A stretch of DNA of 64,000 nt from Rhabdophis nuchalis (GCA_039707465.1 CM077647.1:173591163-173655162), one strand, 5' to 3'. Shown: positions 21,201 through 31,775, counted from the stretch's first letter. Translations and numbers: made by a program. Notes: generated by a model not told the origin, from the sequence alone.

Positions 21201-24200
21201 GGAAGGAAGGAAGGAAGGAAGGAAGGAAGGAAGGAAGGAAGGAAGGAAGGAAGGAAGGAAGGAAGGGTGGACAATAGATAAGGTGTGAATCTAGCAGACA
21301 GGAAATGTAGCCCACACTCAGCTTTAGAAATTTAAATGGATTCAATATTTTGTTTAGATCTTGAGAATAAACCTCTTATGTCCATGTTAGGATATTCAGC
21401 CTTATATTGGGTTGACAATATATATGAGCCTATGTTCTTAAGGAGTTTGTAGCTTTAAGAACTGTGTTAAATTCTGATTGGCTGTGCTTCTCAGCTCTAC
21501 CATAAAGGAAGCTCAGGAACACAGTCTATTCCCTTGAGGTAGCAACAGGAGATACAATCCCTGAGAGTCCTGGCCAAACAGAATAAAAAGCTCCGAGACG
21601 CAATATATCAAAACCGCTTAGCCCTAGACTATCTCTTAGCTACAGAAGGGGGAGTGTGTGCTAAATTCAACTTTTCAAATTGTTGCCTTGATTTCGATGA
21701 TATAGGGGAAATCTTCGAAAACAGTGCAAGAAGGATAGAACGGATTGCCCACGTTCCTGTTCAAAGGTGGAACGGACTGGATCTTGGGCAGCTATTTGGT
21801 ACTTGGTTCCCAAAACTCCCCGGCTTACAAGTAGTAGTTGCGTTAATAGGCCTTATAGCAGCTGTATGTGGTATCTTGCCATGCATACTCCCTATTTTTA
21901 TTCGTACTATTACAAATAGTTTATCAATGCTAGCTGAAAGAAAGGCTACTGCCCAAGTAATGGCTATGTGGGAATATGAAAAACTACGATCTGAGACTAG
22001 GGATGAGGGTGAATATGTGGCTCTTCTGGAAGTCAGAGGAGCCACACAGGGGGGAAATGAGGTAGCAACAGGAGATACAGAGGTCTAAGGCTGGCCTAGG
22101 CCTCGAAGAATGGGTAAGCAAACGTTGGTCAAGTAACTTTGGTTGAGGAAAGATTGCAAACTAAGCTCTTTAGTGTTTGCTGAGAATTGCAAAAGGGTCG
22201 TCGTGACCCAGACAGATGTTTCCTGTTATCATCTTATTCTCATGCTCTGTATGTCACTAGTTCCCCAATCTATCAACCCAATATCCACAAATAGCCTATT
22301 CCAGTGGTGGGCAAACTTATTAGTCAAGAGAGCCAAATATCAACAGTACCACGATTGAATTTTTTTTTGAGAGCCAAAAGGTGTGGCCTGTTTTGTGGGA
22401 GTGGCTCAGCGGTCATGTGACCGGGTGGGTGTGGCCAACTTGGAAAATGTGGTGAAACTCACTTAACGACGGTCCTGCTTAGCAACCAAAATTCTTTCTT
22501 TTTCTTTCTTTCTCTCTCTCTACCACTTTCTTTTTCTTTCTATTTTTCTTTCTCTTTCTCTTTTTGTCTCTGTCTATCTCTCTCTTTATCTGTCTCTCTT
22601 TCCTCCCTCCACCCATCTGTCATTCTGTGTGTGTGTGTGTGTGTGTGTCTTTCCCTCTCTCTGATTCCCTCTCTCCCTCCCTCTCTCTCTGTGTCTCTCT
22701 GTTTGTCTCTTCCTCCCTCCCCCCCTCTCTCTCTCTGTATGTCAGTCTCCCCCTCCCTCTCTCCCTCCCTTCCCCCCCCCAAGCAGTGGAAAGCCTGGCA
22801 CGGGTTTTCACACAGTGAGCGGGAGGGGGAAGAACCCGAGGCCGCGGCCATCCAAGCACCGCGTAGGCTGTCCGGGCGCCGCATGCCCACCTCCATCCCA
22901 GCCGCACGCAGCGGCCAGCCCCAGAAGGCATGGCTCAGCGCTCTCTGCAGGCGGCTGTTGCTGCTGCTGGCCCCGAGCCCTGCGACAGGCAGCTCCCGCC
23001 ATCCAAGCACATCGGGCAGCACAGCCGGCCACGTTTCCATCAGGTCCCTCTTTGGCCTCTCGGGTGCGGTTCTTCTTCTCTCCTTCCTCCCCCCCCGAAG
23101 GCAGCGGAGGGCCTGGCATGTTGGTTGGGGGGGGGCTCTGGCTGCCTCCCCCTGGAGTGAGAGAACAAGCGAACGGGCAGGGTATGCACCCGGTATGCGG
23201 CTGCGCCGGAGCCGTCCAGGCACCGCGCGCCTGCCTCCCTGTGTGTGCGGCACCCGGACGGCTCCGGCGCAGCCACAGCCCCGGGCATTCCCCCCCCACC
23301 CGTTGGCTCGCTCGCTCGCTCCAGGGGGAGGCAGCCAGAGCCCCCTCCAACCGACATGCCGGGCCCTCCGCTGCCTCCGGGGGGGGAAAGGAGAGAGGAA
23401 GAGCCACACTCGAGGGGCCAAATAGCCGCTCGTGGCTCGCGAGGCACGGTTTGCCGACCACTGGCCTATCCGAACATATATCTTGGTGATCTAAGCATTC
23501 TGTCTCAACTAGGGCCATTACAGCCCCTGAACTCCATATTTGGGCACATATATGCTAACAGGAATGTATATGCAATCAAGGGTATAAGAGCTGACCCCTT
23601 CCTGATTATCGGGGTTCAGACATGTTTGTATGGGCTTGCAGCCTATCGCTGAACCGTGCACATAATAAACTCTTTGCTGCTTTGAAGAGCTTATCTGTGT
23701 CTTGGCTTTCCTACAACACCCTTGTTCGACCACTGAGTCCTGTGTTTATTGATTGCCACTGAAGGAGTTGAAGCTGAAGAGAGAAGATGTATTTGTTTTG
23801 CATCACTGTAAGATAACTCTGTGTTTGGTGAAGGACTGTTATTGTTTGAGAAGTTAGAATCTCTGGTCGGAAGAAGTATTTTAGTTGCTACAAAGTAAAG
23901 ACTATTTATTTTCTTACTATCACTGTTTTAGAGTTTGTTTGTGGTTAAAGCAATGTACCTCTTTACTATCCAGTGTGTTACACTATTCCGCATTTATTTC
24001 CTAACACTGGTTACGGGACCAGGGTTGTAACACTGGTTCTGAACCCAGAGTTGCTAATAGTCCACATAGACTGTCTTGTGAGTTAAGATATAAGTCTCCT
24101 CCAATTCCTGATTTCCAGTAGCAGTACAAATGCGTTATCAAAGTGAAAGGTATCCAGTTGATAACATTTCAAACATTGTATCCCATTATTTTAGAGAAAT

Positions 24201-24352
24201 GTTAGCAGATGATTGTTTTCTATTGACCTCAAGAATGGATGTACTATTTCTCAGGACTTTCATCTCAAGACTTCAGGGGTTTCATTGGAGTTAGGAGAAA
24301 TGTCATCCATCCATCCATCCATCCATCCATCCATCCATCCATCCATCCATCC

Positions 24353-24395
<43 letters not shown>

Positions 24396-24408
24396 CCCCC
24401 CCCCTCTC

Positions 24409-24486
<78 letters not shown>

Positions 24487-27400
24487 CGGACTCTACAGGG
24501 TGGTGCTCATCTCCGTTTCAAAGCTGAAGAGCCAGCACTGTTCGAAGACATTCTCTGTGGTCTGTCTGTCTGTCTGTCTGTCTGACTGTCCATCCGCCCG
24601 CCTGCCCGCCCGCCCGCCCATTTCTGTTATTCTGTTGTATCCTTCTGTTATGAGAACATTACCTGCCAAGGTTGCATGTCTTCAAACTCAAGTCTTTGCT
24701 CTCCTGTTCTTACTCTGTGCTTGGTCTTTGACGAACGCATTGCGTGGAGAGCATGGGCTACTGCATAGACAGCATTGTAGATACTGTAACTGTGGCCACT
24801 CATTCTGACTTCAAATACAGACCGCGGAGGCTTCTCCAGGTTCTCTTTCCCAGTACATAGTTCCTCTGGCTCCAATGTTTCTCCAGGATTTGGAAACGAG
24901 CATTCAAAAGCCTGTTCCCAGAACATCTGGACGAAACCATCCCCTTCAGGCTGGTATGGGTTCTTCTTCTGAAGATACATCTGAAATTCCCCAGGTTCCT
25001 TGGAATGAATTGCGAAGGATATGGCACCTTGGAACATTTGAAAATCCATCCGTCTTGTCACGCCCGTTACTGCAAATTCCATCTGGGCTGTCATGATCCA
25101 CACCTTCCCTAAATACGCATTGTCCGAAACGAGAAGAGTACTATAGGTAATTAACCACATAAGATTCATGGTGTCTCCATAGATGATGAACACTCTGGCC
25201 CTCTGATCCATAACAGAGACGTGGAGATTTCCAAACGTACCCATATCGTCAGTGGACAAGACACGGCCTTGGCGTGGGAAGACCTGAGCAAAGGCTGAAC
25301 AGATTCGATATTTGGAAAACAACGCCTCCATGCTCTGCAAGAAATATTTCCCACTATCATCATCTCCTGTGAAAAGACCCACCCATGTCCAGCCAAAATG
25401 TAGAAGCAGACGGATAATTCCCAGGTACTGGTTCTCATCATTTGGGACCATGCGGTAAAAAGTAGGATCCCTGGATTTTACAATGTCCTCGGGAGCAAAC
25501 GATCCATATGTGAGCTTAAAGACAAAGTAGTAATAATAATAATAATAATTTTTAATTTATAACCCGCTCTCTCTCCCCGAAGGGACTTGAGGCGGGGCAC
25601 AGGGAATTAAAAATACTAATACAAACCACAAACAAATACAATGTTAAAATGAAATTAAACTAACCCTGCGCTAAAATCCCATATAAAAAACTAAAACTAA
25701 GCCCTAAAAACCCCTAAAAACAGCTTAATTGCAGAAAGGCATGGGGTCTTCAATCAATCAGTCAATCAATCAATCAATCAAATCCAGGGGCTGCAACCGA
25801 TTTAACAACCGATTTAATATCATTTAAGGGAATGATAACATTATCAATTATAGATAACTAACTCAGCAGCTTATTGTATAATAGGAAGGAAAGTGAAAAC
25901 AGAAAGAGATTATGCATATGAGAAGATTATTGTGATATAATGTAAAAATTCTTTAAAAAAATTGTTAAATTAGTTAAACTCAGATCATGGCCGTACAATG
26001 AATTACGCTAAAAAAATGTGTGCGAAACCTTAAATGCCAAGGAAAAATAAGAAAAAATCAGACCAGGGAATAGGAGATGGCGAGGAGGTGGAGAGGGTTG
26101 GTAGCTTTAAATTTCTGGGCATTTATATCTCGGAGGACCTCTCATGGACCATGAATGCTAACATGCTTGTGAAGAAGGCACAGAAGAGACTGTACTTCCT
26201 GAGAATGCTGAGGCAGATAAATCTATCTCAGCATCTACTTCTGTCCTACTATTGCAGCACTATTGAGAGTGTCCTGACATACCGGATTCTTGCATCCGGT
26301 GTGGGAACAGCTCTGCAGCAGACAAAAAAGCTTTACAGAGAATCATTAAAACTGCCCTGAATATCACCAGGCTCCAGCTGCCAGTCCTGGATGGCATCTT
26401 CACATCTCACTGTTTGAGGAACTTGCATAACATTCTCAGAGACTCTTCCCATCCTGCTTACAATCTTTTTAGGCTGTTGCCTTCTGGCAGAAGATACCGA
26501 ACAATTAAAACTAGGACCAGACATCTTGAGTTTGAGTTTATTTCAATTTGTAAACGGCATCCTCTCCCCGAAGGGACTCTGAATAGCTTTTATCCCAGAG
26601 CTATAATTGCACTCAAGGATGAACTAAAGGGTCACCATCAGTGAGCTATTGGACAGCACTACTTGGTCTGTTGTGTGGATGAACATAAGATTAATAGTAA
26701 AGATAAAGGTAAAGGTTCCCTTTGCACATGCATGCTAGTCATTCCTGGCTCTAGGGGGTGGTGCTCACCTCCGTTTCAAAGTTGAAGAACCAGCACTGTC
26801 CAAAAAACATCTCCACAGTCATGTGGCCAGCATGACTAAATGCCGAAGGTGCACAGAACACTGTAACCTTCCCACCAAAGTGATCTCTATTTTTCTACTT
26901 GCATTTTTATGTGCTTTTGAACTTCTAGGTTGGCAGAAGCTGGGACAAGTAACAGGAGCTAACTCCGTTACACAGTGCTAGGGATTCGAACCACCGAACT
27001 GCCAACCTTTCTGATCGACAAGCTCACATCTTAGCCACTGAGCCACCACATCTTAGCCACTGAGCCACCACTGAGCCACCCCACATAAGGGACTAGAGAC
27101 TAAAACATGAAGAACTGTTGCAGGAACTGGGTATGTGTAGTTCAATAAAAAGAAGAACTAGGGGAGACATGATAGCAGTCTTCCAATATCTCAGAGGCTG
27201 CCACAAAGAAGAGGGAGTCAAACTATTCTCCAAAGCACCTGAGGGCAGCACAAGAAGCAATGCGTGGAAACTAATCAAGGAGAGAAGCAACTTAGAACTG
27301 AGGAGAAATTTCCTGACATTTAGAACAATTAATCAGTGGAACAGCTTGCCAACAGAAGTTGTGAATGCCCCAACACTGCAAGTCTTTAAGAAGATGTTGG

Positions 27401-28484
27401 ATAGCCATTTGTCTGAAATGGGATAGGGCTTCCTGCCTAGGCAAGGAGTTGGACTAGATGACCTCCAAGGTCCCTTCCAACTCTGCTATTGTATTATTGT
27501 ATTGTATAATCTCTTATAAGATTAATACAAGTATCCAAAGCAGTTCCCTGAAGCTATGCATAGTCCTTACCTGTGGAATCTTGTAGAGTCCCAAAATATC
27601 TGCCATGTGGAAAGAGGTGTCAGATCCAAGCCCTCCGACCAGAGCAATGAGGTTTTTAGGAGGTCCACATTCATAATTAGGAAGAAAAGTGTGCAATTTA
27701 AAGAGCAAATTGAGAAGATTGTAATAGGTCATCCTCTGATCATAGTAGGTATCGTAGATGTGGAACCCCAGTGTGATATTTGGTAAAATTATGGGAGACT
27801 TGTTGATTGCATTTACAGCAAATGCCAAAGCCAACGTATTCTGGTAGAACTTGGTCAGCATCCTGCAAATAGAGTTGCAAAGCTTTTTACGTATGGATTT
27901 GATCATCTTGACCAGCACAACTCTTAGGATAATGCAACGTGACCAGAATTATGAACATGAATCAAGGTTCAGAAAACAGAATAAAAGAATTAGAAGGGAC
28001 CTAGAAGGTCTCCTAGCCCAACCCCCTGCTCATGGAGGAAATCCTATACCGTTTCAGACAAATGCTTGGCCAATCCCTTCTTTAAAACCTCCAGTGTTGG
28101 AGCACCCACAGCTTCTGGAGGCAAGATGCTCCACTGATTAATTGTTCTCACTGTGAGCAAATTTCTCCTTAGTCCTAGGTTGCTTCTCTCCTTGATTAGC
28201 TTCCATCCTAATGGACGGAAAAGAGGGGAGGAGATAAAGTGGAGAGCAACCTTTCAATATCTGCATTATGAAATGCATCTGAACAGAAATCAATATGTAG
28301 AAATTAGTGAAATGCCTCGAAACACAGCACATGTGATATTAAAAGTCTTCCCTGAACAAACAAAGCAATTGAGCAATTCTCAGGGAAAGGTTTTCAAGTA
28401 AATAATCATGCACCATTTTTTAATTAGGCTAATAGGAAACAGTTCTAAAAAAAGTCTTCTTCCCTATTTTTAACGTTCTCCTTT

Positions 28485-28534
<50 letters not shown>

Positions 28535-28565
28535 TTCCTTCCTTCCTTCCTTCCTTCCTTCCTTC

Positions 28566-28620
<55 letters not shown>

Positions 28621-29420
28621 TTCATAACTAAATTGAGGTTAATTTCTTCAAAGAGAAAAGCATGCAATAATTAGTCTGCCTGCAAATCAATCTTAACTAA
28701 TTAACTGCCTAATAATCCATCTTAACTTAACACTGTTTGTAATGTGAGATTTTATGTACCAGAGACAAATTCCTTGTGTGTTGGCCAATAAATAATTCCA
28801 TTCTATTCTATGTCAGTTTTAACATCTTTTTCATCCATATTCCCACATTTCATGCATGCTTTGCAGCTATGGAACATTGCTTTCTCCAATTTAACAAAAC
28901 TCATCACTTTCTTTGCCATTCAACACAATAACTGCATATATAGCAAGATGAAGATAATGCGGAGTTAGTGTACATTAAGAAGGAAAAGAAGGAGTAATAA
29001 TAAGAAACTACAGCTTATATCAAAGTAGTAAGTGACTGTGAGCAGTCTAGAAAATGATATTGACAGAAATAAGATCACCTGAAAATATCCTGTAACAAGG
29101 TGGGGGCAATAACTTGTTTTACATTTTTATTTACTACACATTACTATTTATAGGAGTTGAGTAGTACTTGTTTTGGGAAGAGGGGAGGGTTGAGTTTCTT
29201 ACACTGGAAGATCAAAGCCAATATCTTGTGAAGGGATATTTTGGAAGGAAACTTCGTTAAATACGTAAATGACCTGAGATGCCATCCCACCAATGAGACG
29301 TGTCCCTGGCTGATACCAGTCATGAGGAACAGTGAAGAATTGGGTCCGAGGGCACTTGGTGTTCACTCTTTGGCACTCTTCAAGTGATAGCAAAAAGATC
29401 AGTGCCAGGACCCTCAGCAT
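17300..29420 (-). CDS. Type-2 vomeronasal receptor V2R-B, complete six-exon gene
   Basis: A family C GPCR expected at the surface of vomeronasal neurons, coupling pheromone binding to G-protein signalling. Exons on the minus strand: 29420-29203, 27862-27571, 25514-24663, 19930-19703, 19524-19398 and 18210-17300 (218, 292, 852, 228, 127 and 911 bases). All boundaries are AG/GT and the sum is 2628 bases, 876 codons ending in TGA, with no internal stop. The order is signal peptide, flytrap domain, cysteine-rich linker, seven membrane helices: the canonical V2R layout and size. It lies head-to-tail behind V2R-A. The largest intron (24663 to 19930) holds the ERV remnant, SINE and LINE pieces, yet the exons are intact. 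Probably functional; the ligand is unknown. Confidence 0.93.
18393..18905 (-). repeat. Pentanucleotide satellite (AATAG/GGGCA/TGGTG families)
   Basis: About 510 bp of 5-bp units that change composition in blocks: GAATA, GGGCA, AGAAC, GAAGA, GATGG and GTGTG. It abuts a LINE 3' end at 18900-18965 read on the minus strand, so it looks grown from that tail. It lies in intron 5 to exon 6 context of V2R-B, upstream of exon 6. Confidence 0.9.
18900..18965 (-). repeat. Rex1-like LINE 3' end
   Basis: On the minus strand it reads ATTCTTGATGAATGTATTTA then TGTACACTGAGAGCATATG. This matches 10155-10202 in the Rex1-like fragment. Confidence 0.6.
19398..19524 (-). CDS. V2R-B exon 5 (cysteine-rich linker)
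   Basis: A 127-base exon with acceptor GAACAG/GTTTGTCCT and donor GACCG/GTAGG. It encodes [16 protein letters not shown] and [19 protein letters not shown]. The split codon at its end is completed by exon 6 to give Asp. Confidence 0.92.
19703..19930 (-). CDS. V2R-B exon 4
   Basis: A 228-base exon from [17 protein letters not shown] to the IFNQ motif before donor GTATGC. It contains [17 protein letters not shown]. Same length as in V2R-A. Confidence 0.92.
19957..20700 (-). repeat. L2/L3-type LINE 3' fragment
   Basis: The minus strand holds an open 157-codon RT tail (20184-20657): [38 protein letters not shown] and [12 protein letters not shown]. It ends in the 3' UTR with CTCCCCAAAGGGACCCGGGG (plus strand, near 19997). 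It lies just upstream of exon 4 of V2R-B. Confidence 0.85.
20705..21058 (-). repeat. tRNA-derived squamate SINE
   Basis: Minus-strand copy: CCCTCACAAATATGTGTTAG at its tail side, TTCCCACCAAAGGTGGTCCC in the body, AGGGATTCAAACTGCC (B box complement) and TTAGCCACTGAGCAACC (A box complement). Confidence 0.8.
21170..21266 (+). repeat. (GGAA)n microsatellite
   Basis: About 24 GGAA/AAGG units in intron 3 of V2R-B. Confidence 0.95.
21557..22088 (+). mobile_element. Endogenous retrovirus env transmembrane-subunit remnant
   Basis: The frame from about 21566 to the TAA at 22086 encodes the C-terminal half of a retroviral envelope: a coiled-coil stretch ending in YLLATEGG, a cysteine motif of form C-x7-CC (residues [10 protein letters not shown]), a membrane-proximal tryptophan-rich part, one long hydrophobic membrane anchor ([20 protein letters not shown]) and a cytoplasmic tail of roughly 60 residues. 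The surface subunit, fusion peptide, gag and pol are absent, so this is a fossil and not a functional glycoprotein. It lies in intron 3 of V2R-B on the opposite strand and is followed by an LTR. The genus is uncertain; the cysteine motif suggests a gamma-type or related env. Confidence 0.8.
22095..23718 (+). mobile_element. ERV 3' LTR region, interrupted by a hAT-like element
   Basis: Downstream of env, 22095-22301 plus 23464-23718 form the LTR. GGTATAAGAGCTGACC near 23580 is TATA-like, AATAAA at 23664-23669 is the polyadenylation signal, and CTACAACA at 23711-23718 is a plausible LTR end. The left boundary and polypurine tract could not be fixed. It is split by the element at 22302-23463. 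Confidence 0.6.
22302..23463. mobile_element. hAT-like non-autonomous element with GC-rich inverted repeat
   Basis: Terminal inverted repeats: the left end is CAGTGGTGGGCAAACTTATT, and the right end in reverse complement is CAGTGGTCGGCAAACC. It is flanked by GCCTATTC (22294-22301) and GCCTATCC (23464-23471), an 8-bp target duplication with one mismatch, diagnostic of hAT. It has a pyrimidine-rich tract (22490-22780), then a GC-rich body whose halves (about 23080-23215 and 23230-23400) are inverted copies. There is no transposase. Long overlapping reading frames on both strands are a by-product of that composition. Confidence 0.85.
23760..24290. other. Intronic sequence, nothing firmly recognised
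   Basis: Lies downstream of the ERV. AT-rich and possibly another degraded LTR (GTAAAGACTATTTATTTTC near 23897), but I cannot support it. Confidence 0.25.
24303..24486 (+). repeat. (ATCC)n(ATCT)n microsatellite
   Basis: About 13 ATCC units, then ATCT units broken by a C tract near 24394-24405. It lies 180 bp downstream of exon 3 of V2R-B. Confidence 0.95.
24490..24625 (-). repeat. SINE fragment followed by (TCTG)n and (CCCG)n
   Basis: GTGGTGCTCATCTCCGTTTC and AGAGCCAGCACTGTTCGAAG are the tail half of the tRNA-derived SINE on the minus strand. After it come TCTG units (24562-24583) and CCGC/CCCG units (24595-24619). Confidence 0.7.
24663..25514 (-). CDS. V2R-B exon 3 (main ligand-binding exon)
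   Basis: An 852-base exon, 284 codons with no stop, from [16 protein letters not shown] after CTTTAAG to QPWQ before GTAATG. It contains [34 protein letters not shown] and [20 protein letters not shown]. Confidence 0.95.
25535..25750 (-). repeat. L2/L3-type LINE 3' tail with ATA repeat
   Basis: (TAA)n at 25527-25550, then CTCCCCGAAGGGACTTGAGG and the CCCTGCGCTAAAATCCC body. It lies immediately upstream of exon 3 of V2R-B, in intron 2. Confidence 0.75.
26030..26690 (+). repeat. Rex1-like LINE 3' fragment
   Basis: A 108-codon open stretch (26034-26360) encodes [40 protein letters not shown] and [13 protein letters not shown], the thumb region of the same RT type as 9295-10260. Degenerate frames continue to [17 protein letters not shown] short copy of the other LINE 3' end (CTCCCCGAAGGGACTCTGAA) appears at about 26562. 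Confidence 0.65.
26705..27085 (-). repeat. tRNA-derived squamate SINE
   Basis: Complete-looking minus-strand copy: AAGGTTCCCTTTGCACATGC, CAGCACTGTCCAAAAAACAT, TTCCCACCAAAGTGATC, then AGGGATTCGAACCACCGAAC and TTAGCCACTGAGCCACC. The last segment is duplicated at the head end (27030-27080). Confidence 0.8.
27095..27515 (+). repeat. CR1-like LINE 3' fragment
   Basis: RT C-terminus open over 102 codons (27118-27426): [59 protein letters not shown]. The 3' end is GGACTAGATGACCTCCAAGG, CCCTTCCAACTCTGC, then a (TATTG)n tail. This 3' end resembles avian CR1. Confidence 0.8.
27571..27862 (-). CDS. V2R-B exon 2
   Basis: A 292-base exon with acceptor TTTGCAG/GATGCTGACC and donor CCACAG/GTAAGG. It encodes [40 protein letters not shown] and [11 protein letters not shown]. 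Confidence 0.94.
27980..28225 (-). repeat. CR1-like LINE 3' end
   Basis: Plus strand AGAAGGGACCTAGAAGGTCT, CAACCCCCTGCTCATGG, then AATTGTTCTCACTGTGAGCA. This is the reverse complement of the 3' end of the 27.1-kb family. Confidence 0.75.
28490..28622. repeat. (TTTC)n(TTCC)n(TTTC)n microsatellite
   Basis: About 130 bp with a central TTCC block in intron 1 of V2R-B. Confidence 0.95.
28735..28815 (+). repeat. Rex1-like LINE 3' end
   Basis: ATTTTATGTACCAGAGACAA, TTGTGTGTTGGCCAATAAA and TTCTATTC match the 3' end at 10190-10258. Confidence 0.6.
29203..29420 (-). CDS. V2R-B exon 1 (signal peptide and N-terminus)
   Basis: A 218-base exon from ATG at 29420. [19 protein letters not shown] is a signal peptide, then [20 protein letters not shown] and a donor CCAGT/GTAAGA. 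An in-frame ATG 12 codons upstream is possible but less likely, because the signal core starts here. The phase joins exon 2 exactly. Confidence 0.9.
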
Positions 29421-30315
29421 GCGATGTGTTTTCCTGCAGAAAAGAGTCTGCTGCATTTGATTCCAGTTTCTGTCACCTGTTTTAGAGACAAAGCAGTAAA
29501 AGACCTCAATATTACAATGCACAACAATGAAACAAATACATTTTAAAATAGCCGCAAAGCAATGTAATGATCTGAAGCCATTTCTGTTCAAAACGGTGGA
29601 GAACTGGATAGGTTCACTTGGACAGAAAGCCCCAATTTCCATAAAACCAGTGGAAGAGTACTAATATATTATAAACTCATTCTCCCCTGCATATTACATA
29701 CTGATTTCTCTTTTGGCCTCTTGTGGATCATTGTTGGAGGTCTGATGATGAAATTAATTATAATTATGGAGCAATTATAGGAGAGACTGTTAACTCTGCT
29801 GTGTATTATCAACAACACATTGGAAATAGATGTTCTTTTTGTCTGTTTGTGTGTTCTTGATGGGCTCCCTGATGGGAGAGCCAATGGGAGATGGGATCCA
29901 AGGTGATCCCATTGATTAAATATGAACAGAATAGCATCGCCCATGGGTGTAGTTGGACCAAGGCAAACAACTTTGAACCTGAAGGGAAAATGACAAATCA
30001 ATATTCTCCTGATCCTTATGTCCCATGATGAACATGTTCATCTGGTGTTACATCTATTGAAAGAACTGAGTTTCAAACTTTCCTCCATGGTTTTCTTCAA
30101 ACAGAAGCAATGCTAATATGTATTCCTGGTCATGTCTTCAAAATATAATAAAATGGTTCAGGGCAGTATTAATGTATCCCACAACCACTGGTCAAATTGA
30201 TATCCATAGTTATTGGGTATCAATCCCCATCCTCTTTAATCAATTCAACCAACCATAAAAATACTGGTCTAACTAATAAGAACTTAGGCTGATCTTATCC
30301 AATGTCTTAACAGAG
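29421..30315. other. 5' flank of V2R-B
   Basis: Contains no recognised repeat or coding motif. The promoter should be here but no element can be named. Confidence 0.3.
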
Positions 30316-30317
30316 TA

Positions 30318-30590
30318 ATACAACTATACCATTTCAGACAAGTGGTTGTCCAATCTCTTCTTTAAAGCATCCAGTGTTGGAGCATTCACAACTTCTGGGG
30401 GCAAGTTGTTCCACGAATTAATTGTTCTGTCAGGAAATTTCTCCTTAGTTCTAGGTTTCTTTTTTCCTGGTATTAACCTTTCACGTGATTTTGATTCTAT
30501 CCCTCTGTTAATCCAACCTAGAACTGTGTTGGCTTTTTTGGCAGCTGAAGCACACTGCTGGATCATATATAAGTGATTCTCCACAAAGTT
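30318..30590 (-). repeat. CR1-like LINE 3' fragment
   Basis: The minus strand reads [20 protein letters not shown] and ends KKRLDNHLSEM. A GKKKPRTKEKFPDR-like stretch replaces the usual residues. It is a diverged copy of the 27.1-kb family. Confidence 0.7.
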
Positions 30591-30639
30591 TTATCTATCA
30601 TTGTTATACCTTATTTAGAAAACAAAAGAGTGCAACCAC

Positions 30640-30745
30640 TTTCATGTGAGGCAGTTGTAATTCTTCCCTGGTTCGAATCCCAGTAAGGGTATGGCTAGCT
30701 GATGAGAGCTAAATAGCTCTAAATAGATCTATCCTAGTCTCCTTG
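30640..30745 (+). repeat. tRNA-like SINE fragment of a second type
   Basis: CTGGTTCGAATCCCAGTAAG is a B-box-like sequence, followed by GGTATGGCTAGCTGATGAGAG. The reverse complement of this body appears at 49900-49980. Confidence 0.45.
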
Positions 30746-31124
30746 ATTTATTTATTGATCAGCTCAAAAATGTAACACACACACACACACACACACACAT
30801 ATAATGGTTCACTTATTTCACATGCAAAAGGAGAAGGCAAAAAAAAGGCCTTAACATTATTTTCATTTTTTTAAACAAAAATCCACAAGGGGGCAGCAAA
30901 GTTCTAGAAAAGGAAAATATCTCATCCCTGGGGATAACCGAGTCAGAAAGATGAAAGTTGTGGTTTATAACTGTATTTATATTGAGTGTTACTTTCTGGA
31001 ACTTTTACTTGAAAATTAATATTTTTCTCGTCCGTGGAGAACTTCTATCCCCAGAAGAAATTACGTTATTCCTTAGTCTTTATTATTTCAAGCTGGCAAA
31101 ATAAAGGTGGTCCTTAGATTAGAT

Positions 31125-31775
31125 TAATTAACAGAGTTGGAAGGGATCTTGTAGTCATCTAGTCCAAATCCTCCCCACCCCACCCCAAGCAGGAGACCCT
31201 ACACTATTTCTGACAGAGGGCAATCCAGTCTCTTCTTGAAAGCCTCCAGTGATGAAGCTTCCACAACTTCTGAAGGCAACTTTTGTTCCTTTGGTTGACT
31301 GTTCTCACTGCCAGGAAATTTCTCCTTATTTCTAGGTTGAATCTCTCCTTGATCAGTTTCCATCCATTATTCTTCGTCTGGCCTTCAGGTGCTTTAGCAG
31401 ATAACCTGACCCCTTCTTCTCTGTGACAGCCCTTCAAATATTGGAAGAGTGCTATCATGTCTACCCTGTTCCTTCTCTTCACTAGACTAGCCATTCCCAG
31501 TTACTGCAACTGCTCATCATATATTTTAAGTTCCAGTCCCCTAATCATCTTGTTTGCTCTTCTCTGCACTTTTTCTAGAGTCTCAACATCTTTTTTTTTA
31601 TAGTGTGGGGACCAAAACTGGATGCAGTATTCTAGGTGTGGCTTTACTGAGGCTTTACAGAGTGGTATTAGTACCTCGCTTGATATTGATAGTGTCCCTC
31701 TGTTAAAGCAATTTAGGATTGCATTGGCTTTTTTTGGTTGCAGCAGCACATATTTAACTAGTTGTCCATGAAGAC
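31125..31775 (-). repeat. CR1-like LINE 3' part
   Basis: The minus strand encodes VDMIALFQYLKGCHREEGVR and LIKERFNLEIRRNFLAVRT (31204-31494) and, upstream, CKASVKPHLEYCIQFWSPHY and VQRRANKMIRGLE (31501-31749), which fits CR1-type RT. It is broken by frameshifts. The plus strand at about 31568 carries the uninterrupted TTCTAGAGTCTCAACATC that serves as an empty site for the insertion at 63754-63950. Confidence 0.85.

Noticed and set aside
22540..23518. Several frames of 220-290 codons on both strands, Pro/Ala/Arg-rich
   Set aside because: GC-rich inverted repeat of a hAT-like element; symmetry on both strands and lack of domains argue against a gene.
24303..24620. CRISPR-like array of short repeats
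   Set aside because: Tetranucleotide microsatellites without spacers; the host is a vertebrate.
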